From assembly GCF_002355855.1 (NCBI RefSeq), contig NZ_AP017655.1:3289001-3353000 (forward strand): a stretch of 64,000 nucleotides of DNA. Direction: 5' to 3'. Position 1 is the stretch's first letter, and the number at the start of each line of letters is the position of its first letter. Source of the stretch: Sphingobium cloacae (GTDB lineage: Bacteria; Pseudomonadota; Alphaproteobacteria; Sphingomonadales; Sphingomonadaceae). The translations under genes and the position numbers were made by a program. The notes beneath the pieces are model-generated. The model had not been told where the DNA came from. It did no database searches and was given only the letters and a program-made list of their open reading frames with translations. Positions 18,223 through 27,174 of the stretch are shown one piece after another.

Positions 18223-18803
18223 CGTCTCACCCAAAACCCTCTGATGACGCCGGCCGCTCCGGCCAGCACGAGAATGGCGATCGCCCAGACGGGCGGCGCG
18301 GGCACGGCCGCCGGCTGGACCGTCCTGTTGAGCATCACGGCGGACTGCCAGCCATAGGCCGCGTCGGCCGCAAGGCCGATGGCCGGCGATGCCAGCGCGA
18401 CGACGACCAGCACATGCTCGCGCAATGCGACGCCGCCCTCCCCCGCGCCGCCGCGCGCCAGCCCGGCGGCGCACAGCGCGGCCAGCCCCAGCGCCGCCGC
18501 GATCCAGAGCGGCACCCCGCCCGCCATTTGCAGGGCGGCCGCCAGCGCCGCGCTGCCCCCCGCGACGACGGAGCCGCTGCGTCCCGCCGGACCCGCGATG
18601 AGCCGCCAGAAGGCCGCCGTCCCGATCAGCAGGCCAATCCAGTTGGGCTGCGGCGAAAGGATGGTCGCGATCCAGAAGGCCGATGCATAGGCGGCCAGCG
18701 CGCGCGCCCAGTCCGCGCGCGCCAAACGGGCGGGCGTCATATGCGCGGCGGCTCCCAGCATCGCCAGCAGCCAGAGAAGAGAGATGGACAGGGCCGGATT
18801 CAT
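18219..18803 (-). CDS. unknown multi-pass membrane protein of the CobN-like cluster
   Basis: A 194-residue, very hydrophobic protein with six or so membrane segments (starting MNPALSISLLWLLAMLG) separated by short Arg-containing loops. No named domain recognised. It is the first gene of the tightly overlapping group with the MotA/TolQ-like, DUF2149 and CobN-like genes (ATGA overlap with the channel gene). In the hmu loci of Bacteroidota an additional uncharacterised membrane protein also accompanies the CobN-like gene, so a positional counterpart is plausible, but I cannot show homology. Confidence 0.78.
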   Translation of the reverse strand: MNPALSISLLWLLAMLGAAAHMTPARLARADWARALAAYASAFWIATILSPQPNWIGLLIGTAAFWRLIAGPAGRSGSVVAGGSAALAAALQMAGGVPLWIAAALGLAALCAAGLARGGAGEGGVALREHVLVVVALASPAIGLAADAAYGWQSAVMLNRTVQPAAVPAPPVWAIAILVLAGAAGVIRGFWVRR

Positions 18804-18916
18804 GCCATGGTCTTCCGTCGGGCGGGTCTATGCTGCCTCCTTAGGGCGGAAAGGCGGCGATCGCCATGCCGTCGCGGGTCTTTGCTGGCGCATCCCGCCA
18901 TTTCCCTTGCCTCCAT

Positions 18917-18951
18917 GAAAAAAGACGCGGTTCGACCCCAATCGAACCGCG
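18917..18951 (-). terminator. intrinsic terminator after TonB-dependent receptor gene
   Basis: Perfect 10-bp stem: CGCGGTTCGA (18926-18935) with TCGAACCGCG (18942-18951), loop of six bases; read on the minus strand it is followed by TCTTTTTT. It lies 17 bases beyond the receptor stop and about 115 bases before the start of the next gene of the cluster, so the receptor can be transcribed separately from, or in excess over, the chelatase genes. Confidence 0.88.
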
Positions 18952-18968
18952 CCAGGGGGGAGGGGCCG

Positions 18969-21008
18969 TCAGAGTTTCAGGCGCACGCCGCCATAGGCGG
19001 CGCGGCCGGGTGCCGCATAACCGAAGGTTTCCTGATAATGGTCGTCGAACAGGTTCTCGACCCGGCCGAAAAGCTGGACCTTCCTGCCGATGTCCCATGT
19101 CGCGTTGAGGTTCACGAGCGTGAACGCCTTCATGTCGACCAGCAGGCGCTGATAGAGACTGTTGAAGGCGTAATCGACCTGCTTCCCATTGTAGCGCACC
19201 GTCAGCGTGGCCGAGAAGGGCAGGGCTTCAGGCGCATAGCTCAGATTGAAGCTGGCGATGTTCCTGGGCCTGCGGGCGGCCTGCGTCTCCACCGGGACGG
19301 CGGGTTGGAAGGCGCCGTCCAGCGGCGCGGGGTCGACCAGCGCGTTGATGATCTGGGGCGCCTTCAGATAGGTGTAGCTCGCGTCCACGCGCCAGTCGCC
19401 CAGGCGGGCGTTCGCATAGGCTTCCACGCCGCGTTGCCGGGAAACGACGGCATTGTTGAAACTCGTCGAGAGATAGACCCCGCCGACGAAGGTCCCGGCG
19501 GTTTCGATCTGGTTGTAGAAGCGGCTGCGGAAATAGGTCGCGCCCAGCGTCAGGCCGCCGTCGAGCAGGCTCTGTTCGATGCCTGCTTCCCATCCGCGCG
19601 ACCGTTCGGGCTGCAAGTCGGGATTGCCGATATACCGCCCGTCGACATAGCCGAACAATTCGCTTGCCGACGGCGCCTTCACCCCGGACCCGTAGGCCGC
19701 ATGGATGCGCGTCCCGCTGTCGAACAGATAGCTGCCCGTCGCCCGGAAGGTGGCGGCGTCCCGGAAACGGTCGTTCGCATCGATCCGGGCCGACACGCCC
19801 AGGGCCAGCCGGTCGTCGACCGTCACGTCATATTGGGAAACGAAGCCGATGGTGTCGATCCGATGCTCGCCGGTGAAGGCATAGCCGCTGGGATCGACAT
19901 TGCGGAATTCCTCCCGCTCGGCATCGATCGCGAAGGTGAAGCGGTTCTTCACATGATCGTTGCCGAAGCGCACCGTGTTTTCGAACGAGCCGCGATACCG
20001 GCGGCCGCGATCGCCATAGCTGTATCCCGACGCCTTGTAGGCGTCCCGGTTGGCGTCGGTGATCTGTCCTGAAAGCGCCGTGGTCAGCGCGTCGTCGAAG
20101 AGGCTGAGTTCGGCGCGGACCAGCCCGTAAAACGCCTTGTTGCGATAATAATGGCCGGGCGTGTCGATCGTGGTGATGACCGGATAGCGCAGCACGACCG
20201 GGGAAGAGGCGTCGATCGCCTGTTCGTTGAGGTCGGCCTTGGTATAGCTGTAGCGCGCGACGGCGGTGACCTTGAAGTTCGGCGCGGGCGTCCAGTTCAG
20301 CTTGCCCGACGTGCCCAGATTGTCCGACCCCAGATCGCGGTTGCCCGCCGGGGCGGTAGGATAGCCGTCCGTCGTCAGATAGCTCGCCGAAAGGGCGTAG
20401 TCGACATTGTCCCCGGCCGTCCCGGCGACCCGTCCCGCCGTGGAGATCGTGCCGAAGGAACCGGCCTCCGCCCGTGCGCGGATGCCCGGCGCCTCGCGCC
20501 CGGACAAGGTGGTGTAGGTGATGACGCCACCGATGGCGTCGGACCCGTAAAGCGAACTTTGTTGCCCCCGCAGCACCTCGACGCGGGCATTTTCGTCCGC
20601 GATCAGGTTTCCGAAATCATATTCGCCGCTATAGGGATCGGACGCCTTGATGCCGTCGATGAACACCAGGACGTGATTGCCCTCCGAACCGCGGATGCGC
20701 ACCTGGGTGAACCCGCCGATCGCGCCGGTCCGGTTGACGGCCACCCCCGGCACGTCGCGCAGGATGTCCGACAGCACGCGGGTCTGGCGGCTCTCGATCG
20801 CCTGATCGTCCAGCACCGTGATCGATGAACCGATCAGATGGGCGGGAACCGCGTCCCCGGAACGCGTCGCGGTGACGACGATGTCGCTCCTGCCGTCCGC
20901 CGGATCGGCCGCGGGCGACTGTGCGATCGCCGACGGCGCGGCGATTCCCGCGATCGCGATCGCTGCGGTCGATGCCCCCATGGCCTTGATGATGAATTTC
21001 CCTTTCAC
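18969..21008 (-). CDS. BtuB-like TonB-dependent outer membrane receptor
   Basis: A 679-residue TonB-dependent transporter. Signal peptide (to about residue 30, ending AIAQ), a TonB box-like segment DIVVTATR (about 43-50), plug domain with QVRIRGSEGNHVLVFIDGIK and VEVLRGQQSSLYGSDAIGGV, both closest in character to BtuB/heme-type receptors, and a 22-strand barrel ending in the canonical aromatic-spaced C-terminus AAYGGVRLKL. A KAPSASELFG...GNPDLQPE pair resembles the FRAP/NPNL boxes, but the histidine usually found between these boxes in heme receptors is not there. Substrate may be cobalamin or another tetrapyrrole. It heads the CobN-like cluster, with its own terminator downstream. Confidence 0.9.
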   Translation of the reverse strand: MKGKFIIKAMGASTAAIAIAGIAAPSAIAQSPAADPADGRSDIVVTATRSGDAVPAHLIGSSITVLDDQAIESRQTRVLSDILRDVPGVAVNRTGAIGGFTQVRIRGSEGNHVLVFIDGIKASDPYSGEYDFGNLIADENARVEVLRGQQSSLYGSDAIGGVITYTTLSGREAPGIRARAEAGSFGTISTAGRVAGTAGDNVDYALSASYLTTDGYPTAPAGNRDLGSDNLGTSGKLNWTPAPNFKVTAVARYSYTKADLNEQAIDASSPVVLRYPVITTIDTPGHYYRNKAFYGLVRAELSLFDDALTTALSGQITDANRDAYKASGYSYGDRGRRYRGSFENTVRFGNDHVKNRFTFAIDAEREEFRNVDPSGYAFTGEHRIDTIGFVSQYDVTVDDRLALGVSARIDANDRFRDAATFRATGSYLFDSGTRIHAAYGSGVKAPSASELFGYVDGRYIGNPDLQPERSRGWEAGIEQSLLDGGLTLGATYFRSRFYNQIETAGTFVGGVYLSTSFNNAVVSRQRGVEAYANARLGDWRVDASYTYLKAPQIINALVDPAPLDGAFQPAVPVETQAARRPRNIASFNLSYAPEALPFSATLTVRYNGKQVDYAFNSLYQRLLVDMKAFTLVNLNATWDIGRKVQLFGRVENLFDDHYQETFGYAAPGRAAYGGVRLKL

Positions 21009-21108
21009 GTCCCCTCCTGAAGCTTTGCCGTGTTCGTTGCATTGGCGGGGGACGGGTTAGGAGGGCGGGGAGCCATAACCATGTTAATTACGGTTGCGCG
21101 CTGGGGCA

Positions 21109-21152
21109 TTACAGTTGCAGGGCGCTGTAACAATGTTCCTTTTACCGGAACA
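21109..21152 (-). promoter_or_regulatory. paired inverted repeats upstream of the TonB-dependent receptor
   Basis: Two dyads lie about 100-145 bases upstream of the receptor start: TTACAG (21109-21114) with CTGTAA (21125-21130), ten bases apart, and TGTTCC (21134-21139) with GGAACA (21147-21152), seven bases apart. The surrounding 21076-21160 stretch is unusually AT-rich for this genome and is the only space for a promoter after msrQ. A repressor or activator site for the receptor gene is likely, but the regulator is unknown. Confidence 0.4.
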
Positions 21153-21196
21153 AATGACGGGGAAAAACGGACGCCGCGCGCCGCGCGCGCTGGCCT

Positions 21197-21820
21197 TCAG
21201 CCTTGGGCGCGGGCCGGGCGCGCCCTGCGTTTCGGCATGAACCGCGCCGCCAGCAGCAGGGCGACGACCACCGCATAGAAGAGGGGGTCGCGATGATCGG
21301 CTTTCACCAGCAGATAATAATGGACCACGCCCATGGCGGCGATCGGATAGACGGCCCGGTGCAGGCGCCGCCAGGATCGGGGCCGCATCTTTCGCCTGAC
21401 CCTGTTGATGGAAGTGACCGCCAGCGGCACGAGCAGCAGGAAGGCGGCCATGCCGATGGTGATATAGGGACGCTTGGCGATGTCCTTGAGGATGCTCGGC
21501 CAATCGAACTCCTGGTCCACCGCGACATAGGTCAGCAGGTGCAGGCAGGCATAGGCGAAGGCCCACAAGCCGATCCGCCGCCGGTATCGCATCGGCCGCG
21601 ACCATCCCGCCCCTTGCGCCAGCGGACTGATCGCCAGCGTGATGCAGAGGAACCGCAGCGCCCAGACGCCCAGCTCCCTCAGCACGAACTCGATGGGATT
21701 GGCCGTCAGCCCGCCGGTCAATCCTTGCAGGACGAGCAAGAGCAGGGGCGCGGCGCACAATATCCATATGCAGGCGGATTCGATGCGATGGGCGCGTCCG
21801 CCGGTGATGGCGGCCGCCAT
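21197..21820 (-). CDS. msrQ: MsrQ, heme-binding membrane subunit of methionine sulfoxide reductase
   Basis: Membrane quinol:MsrP electron carrier of the ferric-reductase-like family (formerly YedZ). The 207-residue protein has six hydrophobic segments with histidines in the expected helices (YACLHLLTYV, RRLHRAVYPIAAMGVVHYY). The start at 21820 is fixed by a one-base overlap with the msrP stop (TGATG); longer frames run antisense-like through msrP. Together with MsrP it repairs oxidised methionines of periplasmic proteins using the respiratory chain. Confidence 0.93.
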   Translation of the reverse strand: MAAAITGGRAHRIESACIWILCAAPLLLLVLQGLTGGLTANPIEFVLRELGVWALRFLCITLAISPLAQGAGWSRPMRYRRRIGLWAFAYACLHLLTYVAVDQEFDWPSILKDIAKRPYITIGMAAFLLLVPLAVTSINRVRRKMRPRSWRRLHRAVYPIAAMGVVHYYLLVKADHRDPLFYAVVVALLLAARFMPKRRARPARAQG

Positions 21821-22746
21821 CAATAGAGCGTGCGCGGGTCCAGCCCGCGATAAAGGCTCGCCACCTGGTCCCCATAGCCGTTGAAGGGCAGGGTCTTGCG
21901 CCGGAAGAACTCGCCGATGCGCCGTTCCTTTGCCTGCGACCAGCGCGGATGATCGACCGCAGGGTTCACATTGCCGTAGAACCCATATTCGCGCGGCGCC
22001 AGCAGGTTCCAGCTCGTCTTCGGCCGGTTGGCCGTGAACTGGATGCGGACGATCGACTTGATGCCCTTGAATCCGTATTTCCAGGGCACGACCAGACGGA
22101 TGGGCGCGCCGTTCTGGTTGGGCAGCGTCTGCCCATACAGGCCCACGGCGAGCAGGGTCAGCGGGTTCAATGCCTCGTCCAGCCTCAGCGCCTCCTGATA
22201 GGGCCATCGCAGGATATCGCTGCGTTGCCCCGGCATCTGGCGGGGGTCGTGCAGGGTCTGGAACGCCACATATCTGGCCTGGCTGGTCGGCTGGACCGCC
22301 CGGATCAGCTTGGCGAGGGGAAAGCCGATCCACGGGATGACCATCGACCACGCCTCGACGCAGCGCATGCGATAGATGCGCTCCTCCAGCGGGAAGCGGC
22401 GGATCAGGTCGTCGATCCCATATTTGCCGGGCTTGTCGCAAAGGCCCGCGATGGTGACGATCCAGGGCCGGGTCTTCATCATCCCGGCATAGGCGGCGGG
22501 GGAATCCTTGTCGGTGCCGAACTCGTAGAAATTATTATAGCTGGTCACGTCCTTCAGCGGGGTCTTGTCCTCGTCGATCCGCATGCGGTTGGGGCTATGT
22601 TTGAGCGGCGCGGCGCGGGCGGGCCCCGCGCCCATCAACGCCGCGCCCATTCCCACGCCGCCGAGCACGAAATCGCGGCGCCGCAGGTACAGGCCATGAT
22701 CCGTGACGTCATGGTCCTTGAGGTCGGGCGCGTTCCGGATCAGCAT
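21820..22746 (-). CDS. msrP: MsrP, periplasmic molybdopterin methionine sulfoxide reductase
   Basis: Catalytic subunit (formerly YedY) that reduces protein-bound methionine sulfoxide in the periplasm. The 308-residue protein has a Tat signal with twin arginines ([19 protein letters not shown], residues 21-39), and the Mo-coordinating cysteine Cys129 in [15 protein letters not shown]. Export would need the Tat translocase, whose tatABC genes are in this window at 61.7-63.1 kb. It is transcribed ahead of msrQ with translational overlap. Confidence 0.96.
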   Translation of the reverse strand: MLIRNAPDLKDHDVTDHGLYLRRRDFVLGGVGMGAALMGAGPARAAPLKHSPNRMRIDEDKTPLKDVTSYNNFYEFGTDKDSPAAYAGMMKTRPWIVTIAGLCDKPGKYGIDDLIRRFPLEERIYRMRCVEAWSMVIPWIGFPLAKLIRAVQPTSQARYVAFQTLHDPRQMPGQRSDILRWPYQEALRLDEALNPLTLLAVGLYGQTLPNQNGAPIRLVVPWKYGFKGIKSIVRIQFTANRPKTSWNLLAPREYGFYGNVNPAVDHPRWSQAKERRIGEFFRRKTLPFNGYGDQVASLYRGLDPRTLY

Positions 22747-22966
22747 GCGCGACTCTCCAGCTTGGCGGTCATCCGCTTATTATGGGTGAACGCCCGAACG
22801 AACGAAAGGGTTTCTGTTTTGCCCGCTTCGACAGGAAGGTATTATTTTACCCGTCCGGAATCCCGCCGAATCTCTTGACTTCCCGCCCCCCACCCGTCAT
22901 GAGCGCGCATCTTCCGATCGCCCGAAAAGGCGTTCGGTTCACTATTTCATTCTGGAGATTGGCACC

Positions 22967-23446
22967 ATGAAGGCGCTGATGAAGACCACCAAGCCGGCGA
23001 CCCCGGCAACGGTCGAAAAGAAGTGGATACTGATCGACGCGGAAGGTCTCGTCGTCGGCCGTCTCGCTTCGACCGTGGCGAATATCCTGCGCGGCAAGCA
23101 CAAGCCGAGCTTCACCCCCCATGTCGATTGCGGTGACAATGTCATCATCATCAACGCGGAAAAGGTGAAGTTCACCGGCCGCAAGCTGACCGACAAGGTC
23201 TACTACAAGCACACCGGCTATGCCGGCGGCATCAAGGAAACCACGCCCGCCAAGGTCCTGGAAGGCCGTTTCCCCGAGCGCGTCCTGGAAAAGGCCGTCG
23301 AGCGCATGATCCCCCGCGGTCCGCTCGGCCGTCAGCAGATGCGCAACCTGCGCATCTTCGCAGGCAGCGAACATCCGCACGAAGCGCAGAACCCCGAAGT
23401 GCTCGATTTCGCATCGCGCAACCGCAAGAACAAGGTGGGTGCATAA
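22967..23446 (+). CDS. rplM: 50S ribosomal protein L13
   Basis: Early assembly protein of the large subunit. The 159-residue sequence begins [20 protein letters not shown], a typical alphaproteobacterial N-terminus, and includes the conserved [19 protein letters not shown] block. GGAG at 22953-22956 lies at a normal distance from the ATG. Its stop overlaps the rpsI start (TAATG). The 220-base leader upstream contains possible sigma70 elements (TTGCCC at 22819 with TATTAT at 22840; TTGACT at 22875) that I cannot rank. Confidence 0.97.
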   Translation: MKALMKTTKPATPATVEKKWILIDAEGLVVGRLASTVANILRGKHKPSFTPHVDCGDNVIIINAEKVKFTGRKLTDKVYYKHTGYAGGIKETTPAKVLEGRFPERVLEKAVERMIPRGPLGRQQMRNLRIFAGSEHPHEAQNPEVLDFASRNRKNKVGA

Positions 23447-23985
23447 TGTCCGATAACCGCCAGTCCCTGTCCGACCTCGCGTCGCTGACCGTCAACGCGC
23501 CCGCCGTCGCGGAAGCGCCTGCCGCTGCTGCGGCCGCCGACGCGCCCATCGTTCCCGCCCAGCCTTCCGCGCCGCTGCGTGAGCAGGAAATCGACAGCCT
23601 CGGCCGCGCCTATGCGACCGGCCGCCGCAAGGATGCCGTCGCCCGCGTCTGGGTGAAGCCCGGCACCGGCAAGATCACGGTCAACGGCCGCGACCAGGAA
23701 ATCTATTTCGCGCGTCCCACGCTGCGTCTTGTCATCAACCAGCCCTTCGGCGTCACCGACCGCGAAGGTCAGTATGACGTGATCGCCACCGTCAAGGGTG
23801 GCGGTCTGTCGGGTCAGGCCGGCGCGGTCAAGCACGGCATCGCCCAGGCGCTCAGCAAGTACGAACCGGCGCTGCGCAGCGCGGTCAAGGCCGAAGGCTT
23901 CCTGACCCGCGACAGCCGCGTCGTCGAGCGCAAGAAGTACGGCCGGGCCAAGGCCCGCCGCAGCTTCCAGTTCTCGAAGCGCTAA
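23446..23985 (+). CDS. rpsI: 30S ribosomal protein S9
   Basis: Small-subunit head protein whose C-terminal tail reaches the P-site tRNA; the tail here ends [11 protein letters not shown], the conserved form. The 179-residue protein is longer than the 130-residue core because of an Ala-rich N-terminal extension of about 45 residues, common in alphaproteobacteria. Conserved [20 protein letters not shown] starts the core. Translationally coupled to rplM. Confidence 0.97.
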   Translation: MSDNRQSLSDLASLTVNAPAVAEAPAAAAAADAPIVPAQPSAPLREQEIDSLGRAYATGRRKDAVARVWVKPGTGKITVNGRDQEIYFARPTLRLVINQPFGVTDREGQYDVIATVKGGGLSGQAGAVKHGIAQALSKYEPALRSAVKAEGFLTRDSRVVERKKYGRAKARRSFQFSKR

Positions 23986-24011
23986 GCGGTTCGATCATCG
24001 GATTTGGGAAG

Positions 24012-24036
24012 GGGCCGGTTTTTTCCGGCCCTTTTT
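24012..24036 (+). terminator. intrinsic terminator after rpsI
   Basis: GGGCCGG (24012-24018) and CCGGCCC (24025-24031) form a 7-bp stem with a T6 loop, followed by TTTTT. Confidence 0.9.
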
Positions 24037-24113
24037 CATTGCACTCCCGTTTCGGTGGCAACCTCTGGCCGCTTCGGTTCGTTGACCTGCCATCCCCTAG
24101 CAAGGAGACGATC

Positions 24114-24296
24114 ATGGGTGAAATGACGGACAAGATGAAGGCTGCCGGCAACAAGGCTGCCGGATCGGTCAAGGAATCGATCGGCAAGGCGACGGACAAT
24201 GAACGCCTGGAAGCCGAAGGCAAGGCGCAGAAGGCCAAGGGCACCGCTCAGGACGTGGCCGGATCGGTCAAGGGTGCGCTCGGCGACAAGATCTGA
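24114..24296 (+). CDS. CsbD family stress-response protein
   Basis: A 60-residue, highly charged, Lys/Ala/Gly-rich protein with the CsbD pattern (MTDKMKAAGNKAAGSVKESI, then repeated KAKGTAQDVAGSVKGALGD). Members are abundant under general stress in many bacteria, but their function is unknown. AAGGAG eight bases before the ATG at 24114 supports this start over an in-frame ATG at 24039. The gene is monocistronic, between two terminators. Confidence 0.9.
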   Translation: MGEMTDKMKAAGNKAAGSVKESIGKATDNERLEAEGKAQKAKGTAQDVAGSVKGALGDKI

Positions 24297-24324
24297 CGCC
24301 CCCTTACGAAATTCATAGCAGCGA

Positions 24325-24356
24325 AAAACCCCGTTCCGTCAGGAGCGGGGTTTTTT
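24325..24356. terminator. bidirectional terminator between csbD-like gene and symporter gene
   Basis: CCCCGTTCC (24329-24337) pairs with GGAGCGGGG (24342-24350) with one G-T wobble; A5 precedes and T6 follows, so it works on both strands. The symporter's stop codon (24339-24341) lies inside the hairpin loop. Confidence 0.9.
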
Positions 24357-25739
24357 GTCGTCCGTCGCGCGCCGGCCTTCGTCCTTCAGATAGTCCCGCA
24401 CGTCCCGCCGCAATTCCCCCGCGCACAGATAGAGGGCAATGACATTGGGGATCGCCATCAGGAAAAAGCTGCTGTCCACGATCCCTACCACCCGGCCCAG
24501 GTCGATGGCGGCGGCCGGAGGCAGGGCGATGATGTAGAGTATTTTGTAGCTCCACTGCGCCCTGGGCCCATTGCCGAACAGATAGCCCCAGGCCTGCAAC
24601 CCATAAAAACCCCATGCCACCAGCGTCGAATAGGCAAAAAGAAAGACCACTATGGCGAGCAGCCACGGAAACCATGGCGACACCTGAGCAAAGGCGGCGG
24701 AGGTGATCGCGATCCCCTCCAGTCCCGTATTCCATGTCCCCGCCACGACCAGTGCCAGCCCGCCGAAGCCGCAGACGATCATCGTGCCGAGCAGCGGTTC
24801 CAGCAGCGCGACCAGCCCCTCGGACACCGGATGGCGCGCCCGCGCGAGGCTGTGCGCCATGACGGCGGAACCGACGCCCGCCTCGCTCGCGAACACCGCG
24901 CGCCGCATCCCCGCGACGAAAGCGCCCACCGCGCCGCCCGTGGCCGCGCTGCCGCTCCACGCGCCTTGCCAGATCTGCGCCAGCGCTGCCGGGATGGCGT
25001 CCACATGCAACAGCAGGATCGCCGCCACCCCCGCCAGATAGACCGCCACCTTGAGCGGCGTCAGGCGCTTGGCCACCTCGCCCAGCCAGGCCGCGCCGCC
25101 CAGCGTCACCAGCGCCACGGCTCCGGCCAGAAAGACCCCATAAGCCCAGCCATTGCTGAGGCCCGTCACCACCTGCACCTGCGCAAAGCTCTGGTTGACC
25201 TGTACCATCGGGATCGCGCCGAACAGGGCGAAGAAGGCGTAGAGCCCGCCGAGCATCAGCCCGGTCTTCGGCCATCCCCGTGCCGCGCCTACGGCTTTGA
25301 GCACATACATCGGCCCGCCATGCACATGGCCGCGATCGTCGAAGACGCGATATTTGAGGCCCAGCGTGACCTCTGCCATCTTCACCGTCATCGCGAACCA
25401 GCCGATGACGAACATCCACAGGATCGCGCCCGGACCGCCCATGGTCAGCGCCACCGCGACCCCCGCGATATTGCCGAGCCCGATCGTCCCCGACAGCGCG
25501 GTGGAGAGCGCCGCCCACTGGCTGACATCGCCCTTCGCCTCGCCCTTGTCCGGCTGGGTCCGCAGGATGCGGAGCGCCCGTCCCACCTGCGTCACGTTGG
25601 GAAAGCCCAGCCAGAGGGTGAAGAACAGCATCGGCGCCGCCAGGTAGAGGACGATCAACTCGATCTGCGCCCCGAAAACCGGCACCTTGAAGAATACCGC
25701 TCCGGACAGCGCGTCGACCCAGGCATTGAATCTTTCCAT
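24339..25739 (-). CDS. alanine/glycine:cation symporter (AGCS) family transporter
   Basis: Sodium- or proton-coupled uptake of alanine, glycine or related amino acids at the inner membrane. The 466-residue protein has about eleven membrane segments and AGCS signatures: ALSGTIGLGNIAGVAVAL, the GGPMYVLKAVG segment, and AVFASEAGVGSAVMAHSLA. Start at 25739 (MERFNAWVDALSG) is preferred; an ATG 39 bases upstream is also in frame but would add a polar extension. A separate transporter gene, not linked functionally to its neighbours. The stop codon is within the terminator hairpin. Confidence 0.93.
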   Translation of the reverse strand: MERFNAWVDALSGAVFFKVPVFGAQIELIVLYLAAPMLFFTLWLGFPNVTQVGRALRILRTQPDKGEAKGDVSQWAALSTALSGTIGLGNIAGVAVALTMGGPGAILWMFVIGWFAMTVKMAEVTLGLKYRVFDDRGHVHGGPMYVLKAVGAARGWPKTGLMLGGLYAFFALFGAIPMVQVNQSFAQVQVVTGLSNGWAYGVFLAGAVALVTLGGAAWLGEVAKRLTPLKVAVYLAGVAAILLLHVDAIPAALAQIWQGAWSGSAATGGAVGAFVAGMRRAVFASEAGVGSAVMAHSLARARHPVSEGLVALLEPLLGTMIVCGFGGLALVVAGTWNTGLEGIAITSAAFAQVSPWFPWLLAIVVFLFAYSTLVAWGFYGLQAWGYLFGNGPRAQWSYKILYIIALPPAAAIDLGRVVGIVDSSFFLMAIPNVIALYLCAGELRRDVRDYLKDEGRRATDDKKPRS

Positions 25740-25833
25740 CCGTCCCGATTGACCTCTGCCCGGTGGAAAGTCGAACAAAGATTGCTATGGAGGCGATGAC
25801 TTTGCGTCGCAGCCAGGGACAGCGTCAGAACAT

Positions 25834-27174
25834 ATGAGCAGGCAATATTTCGGCACCGACGGCATCCGGGGCCGCACCAACCAATGGCCGATGACGGCGG
25901 ACCTGGCGATGAAGGTCGGCATGGCGGCGGGCCGTCACTTCCTGCGCGGCAACCACCGCCACCGCGTCGTCATCGGCAAGGATACGCGCCTGTCGGGCTA
26001 TATGGTGGAAAATGCGCTGGTTGCGGGCTTCACTGCCGTGGGCATGGACGTGGTGCAGTTCGGACCGATCCCGACACCCGCCGTCGCGCTGCTCGCCCAT
26101 TCGATGCGCGCGGATCTGGGCGTCATGATCTCGGCCAGCCACAATCCTTATTTCGACAATGGCATCAAGCTGTTCGGGCCGGACGGATACAAGCTTTCCG
26201 ACGAGGACGAACTGAAAATCGAGGCGCTGCTGGATCAGGACATTCCGCTCGCGGCGTCGAAGGACATCGGCCGCGCCCGCCGGGTCGAGGATGCGCGCGG
26301 CCGCTATATCCACGCGGTCAAGTCCAGCTTTCCCGCCGACCTGCGCCTGGACGGGCTCAGGATCGTGATCGATTGCGCCAATGGGGCCGCCTATCAGGTC
26401 GCGCCCTCCGCCCTCTGGGAACTGGGCGCCGAGGTGATCGTCGTCGGCGTCACGCCCAACGGCACGAACATCAATGACGGCTGCGGCTCCACCGCGCCGC
26501 TGCTGTGCCAGGAAACGGTGATTTCCTCCGGCGCGGACATCGGCATCGCGCTGGACGGCGACGCGGACCGGTTGATCGTGGTGGACGAGAAGGGCAATAT
26601 CGTCGACGGCGACCAGATCATGGCCCTAATCGCCGCCAACTGGGCGCGGGAGGGGACGCTGCGCGGCGGCGGGCTGGTCGCGACGGTCATGTCGAATCTG
26701 GGGCTGGAACGGTTCCTTTCCGGGCAGGGCATCGGCCTTGAGCGCACCAAGGTCGGCGACCGCTATGTGCTGGAGCGGATGCGCGAGGGCGGCTTCAATG
26801 TCGGCGGTGAGCAATCGGGCCATATGATCTTGTCCGACCATGCCACCACCGGGGACGGCACTATCGCTGCCTTGCAGGTGCTGGCCGCGCTGGTCCGCTC
26901 CGGCAAGCCCGCCAGCGAAGTGTTGCACCAGTTCGACCCGGTGCCGCAGCTTCTGAAGAATGTCCGCTTCGCGGGCGGCAAGCCGCTGGACCATGACGAG
27001 GTGAAGCGCGTGATCGCGCAGGCCGAGGCGGAACTGGCCGGATCGGGCCGTCTGGTGATCCGCCCGTCCGGCACGGAGCCAGTGATCCGAGTCATGGCCG
27101 AAGGCGACCGGGAAGAGCAGGTGCGCGATGTCGTCGAACGCATCTGCGCGGTGGTGGAGAAGGTGGCGGCCTGA
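25834..27174 (+). CDS. glmM: phosphoglucosamine mutase
   Basis: Interconverts glucosamine-6-phosphate and glucosamine-1-phosphate on the way to UDP-GlcNAc for peptidoglycan and lipid A. The 446-residue protein begins [16 protein letters not shown], has the phosphoserine loop SASHNP with catalytic Ser102, the metal loop [12 protein letters not shown] (about residue 245), the sugar-binding GGEQSGHMI and the C-terminal phosphate-binding [12 protein letters not shown]. All are intact. Its stop shares its last base with the start of the small zinc-ribbon-like gene that follows. Confidence 0.97.
   Translation: MSRQYFGTDGIRGRTNQWPMTADLAMKVGMAAGRHFLRGNHRHRVVIGKDTRLSGYMVENALVAGFTAVGMDVVQFGPIPTPAVALLAHSMRADLGVMISASHNPYFDNGIKLFGPDGYKLSDEDELKIEALLDQDIPLAASKDIGRARRVEDARGRYIHAVKSSFPADLRLDGLRIVIDCANGAAYQVAPSALWELGAEVIVVGVTPNGTNINDGCGSTAPLLCQETVISSGADIGIALDGDADRLIVVDEKGNIVDGDQIMALIAANWAREGTLRGGGLVATVMSNLGLERFLSGQGIGLERTKVGDRYVLERMREGGFNVGGEQSGHMILSDHATTGDGTIAALQVLAALVRSGKPASEVLHQFDPVPQLLKNVRFAGGKPLDHDEVKRVIAQAEAELAGSGRLVIRPSGTEPVIRVMAEGDREEQVRDVVERICAVVEKVAA

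Noticed and set aside
17596..18474. A longer start for the MotA/TolQ-like gene.
   Set aside because: The upstream extension lies in another frame of the unknown membrane protein gene; the ATGA overlap at 18222 gives the normal length.
21009..21196. Cobalamin riboswitch in front of the BtuB-like receptor.
   Set aside because: I looked for the conserved B12-box and GCCACTG-like core on the minus strand and found none; only short dyads are present. A covariance search would be decisive.
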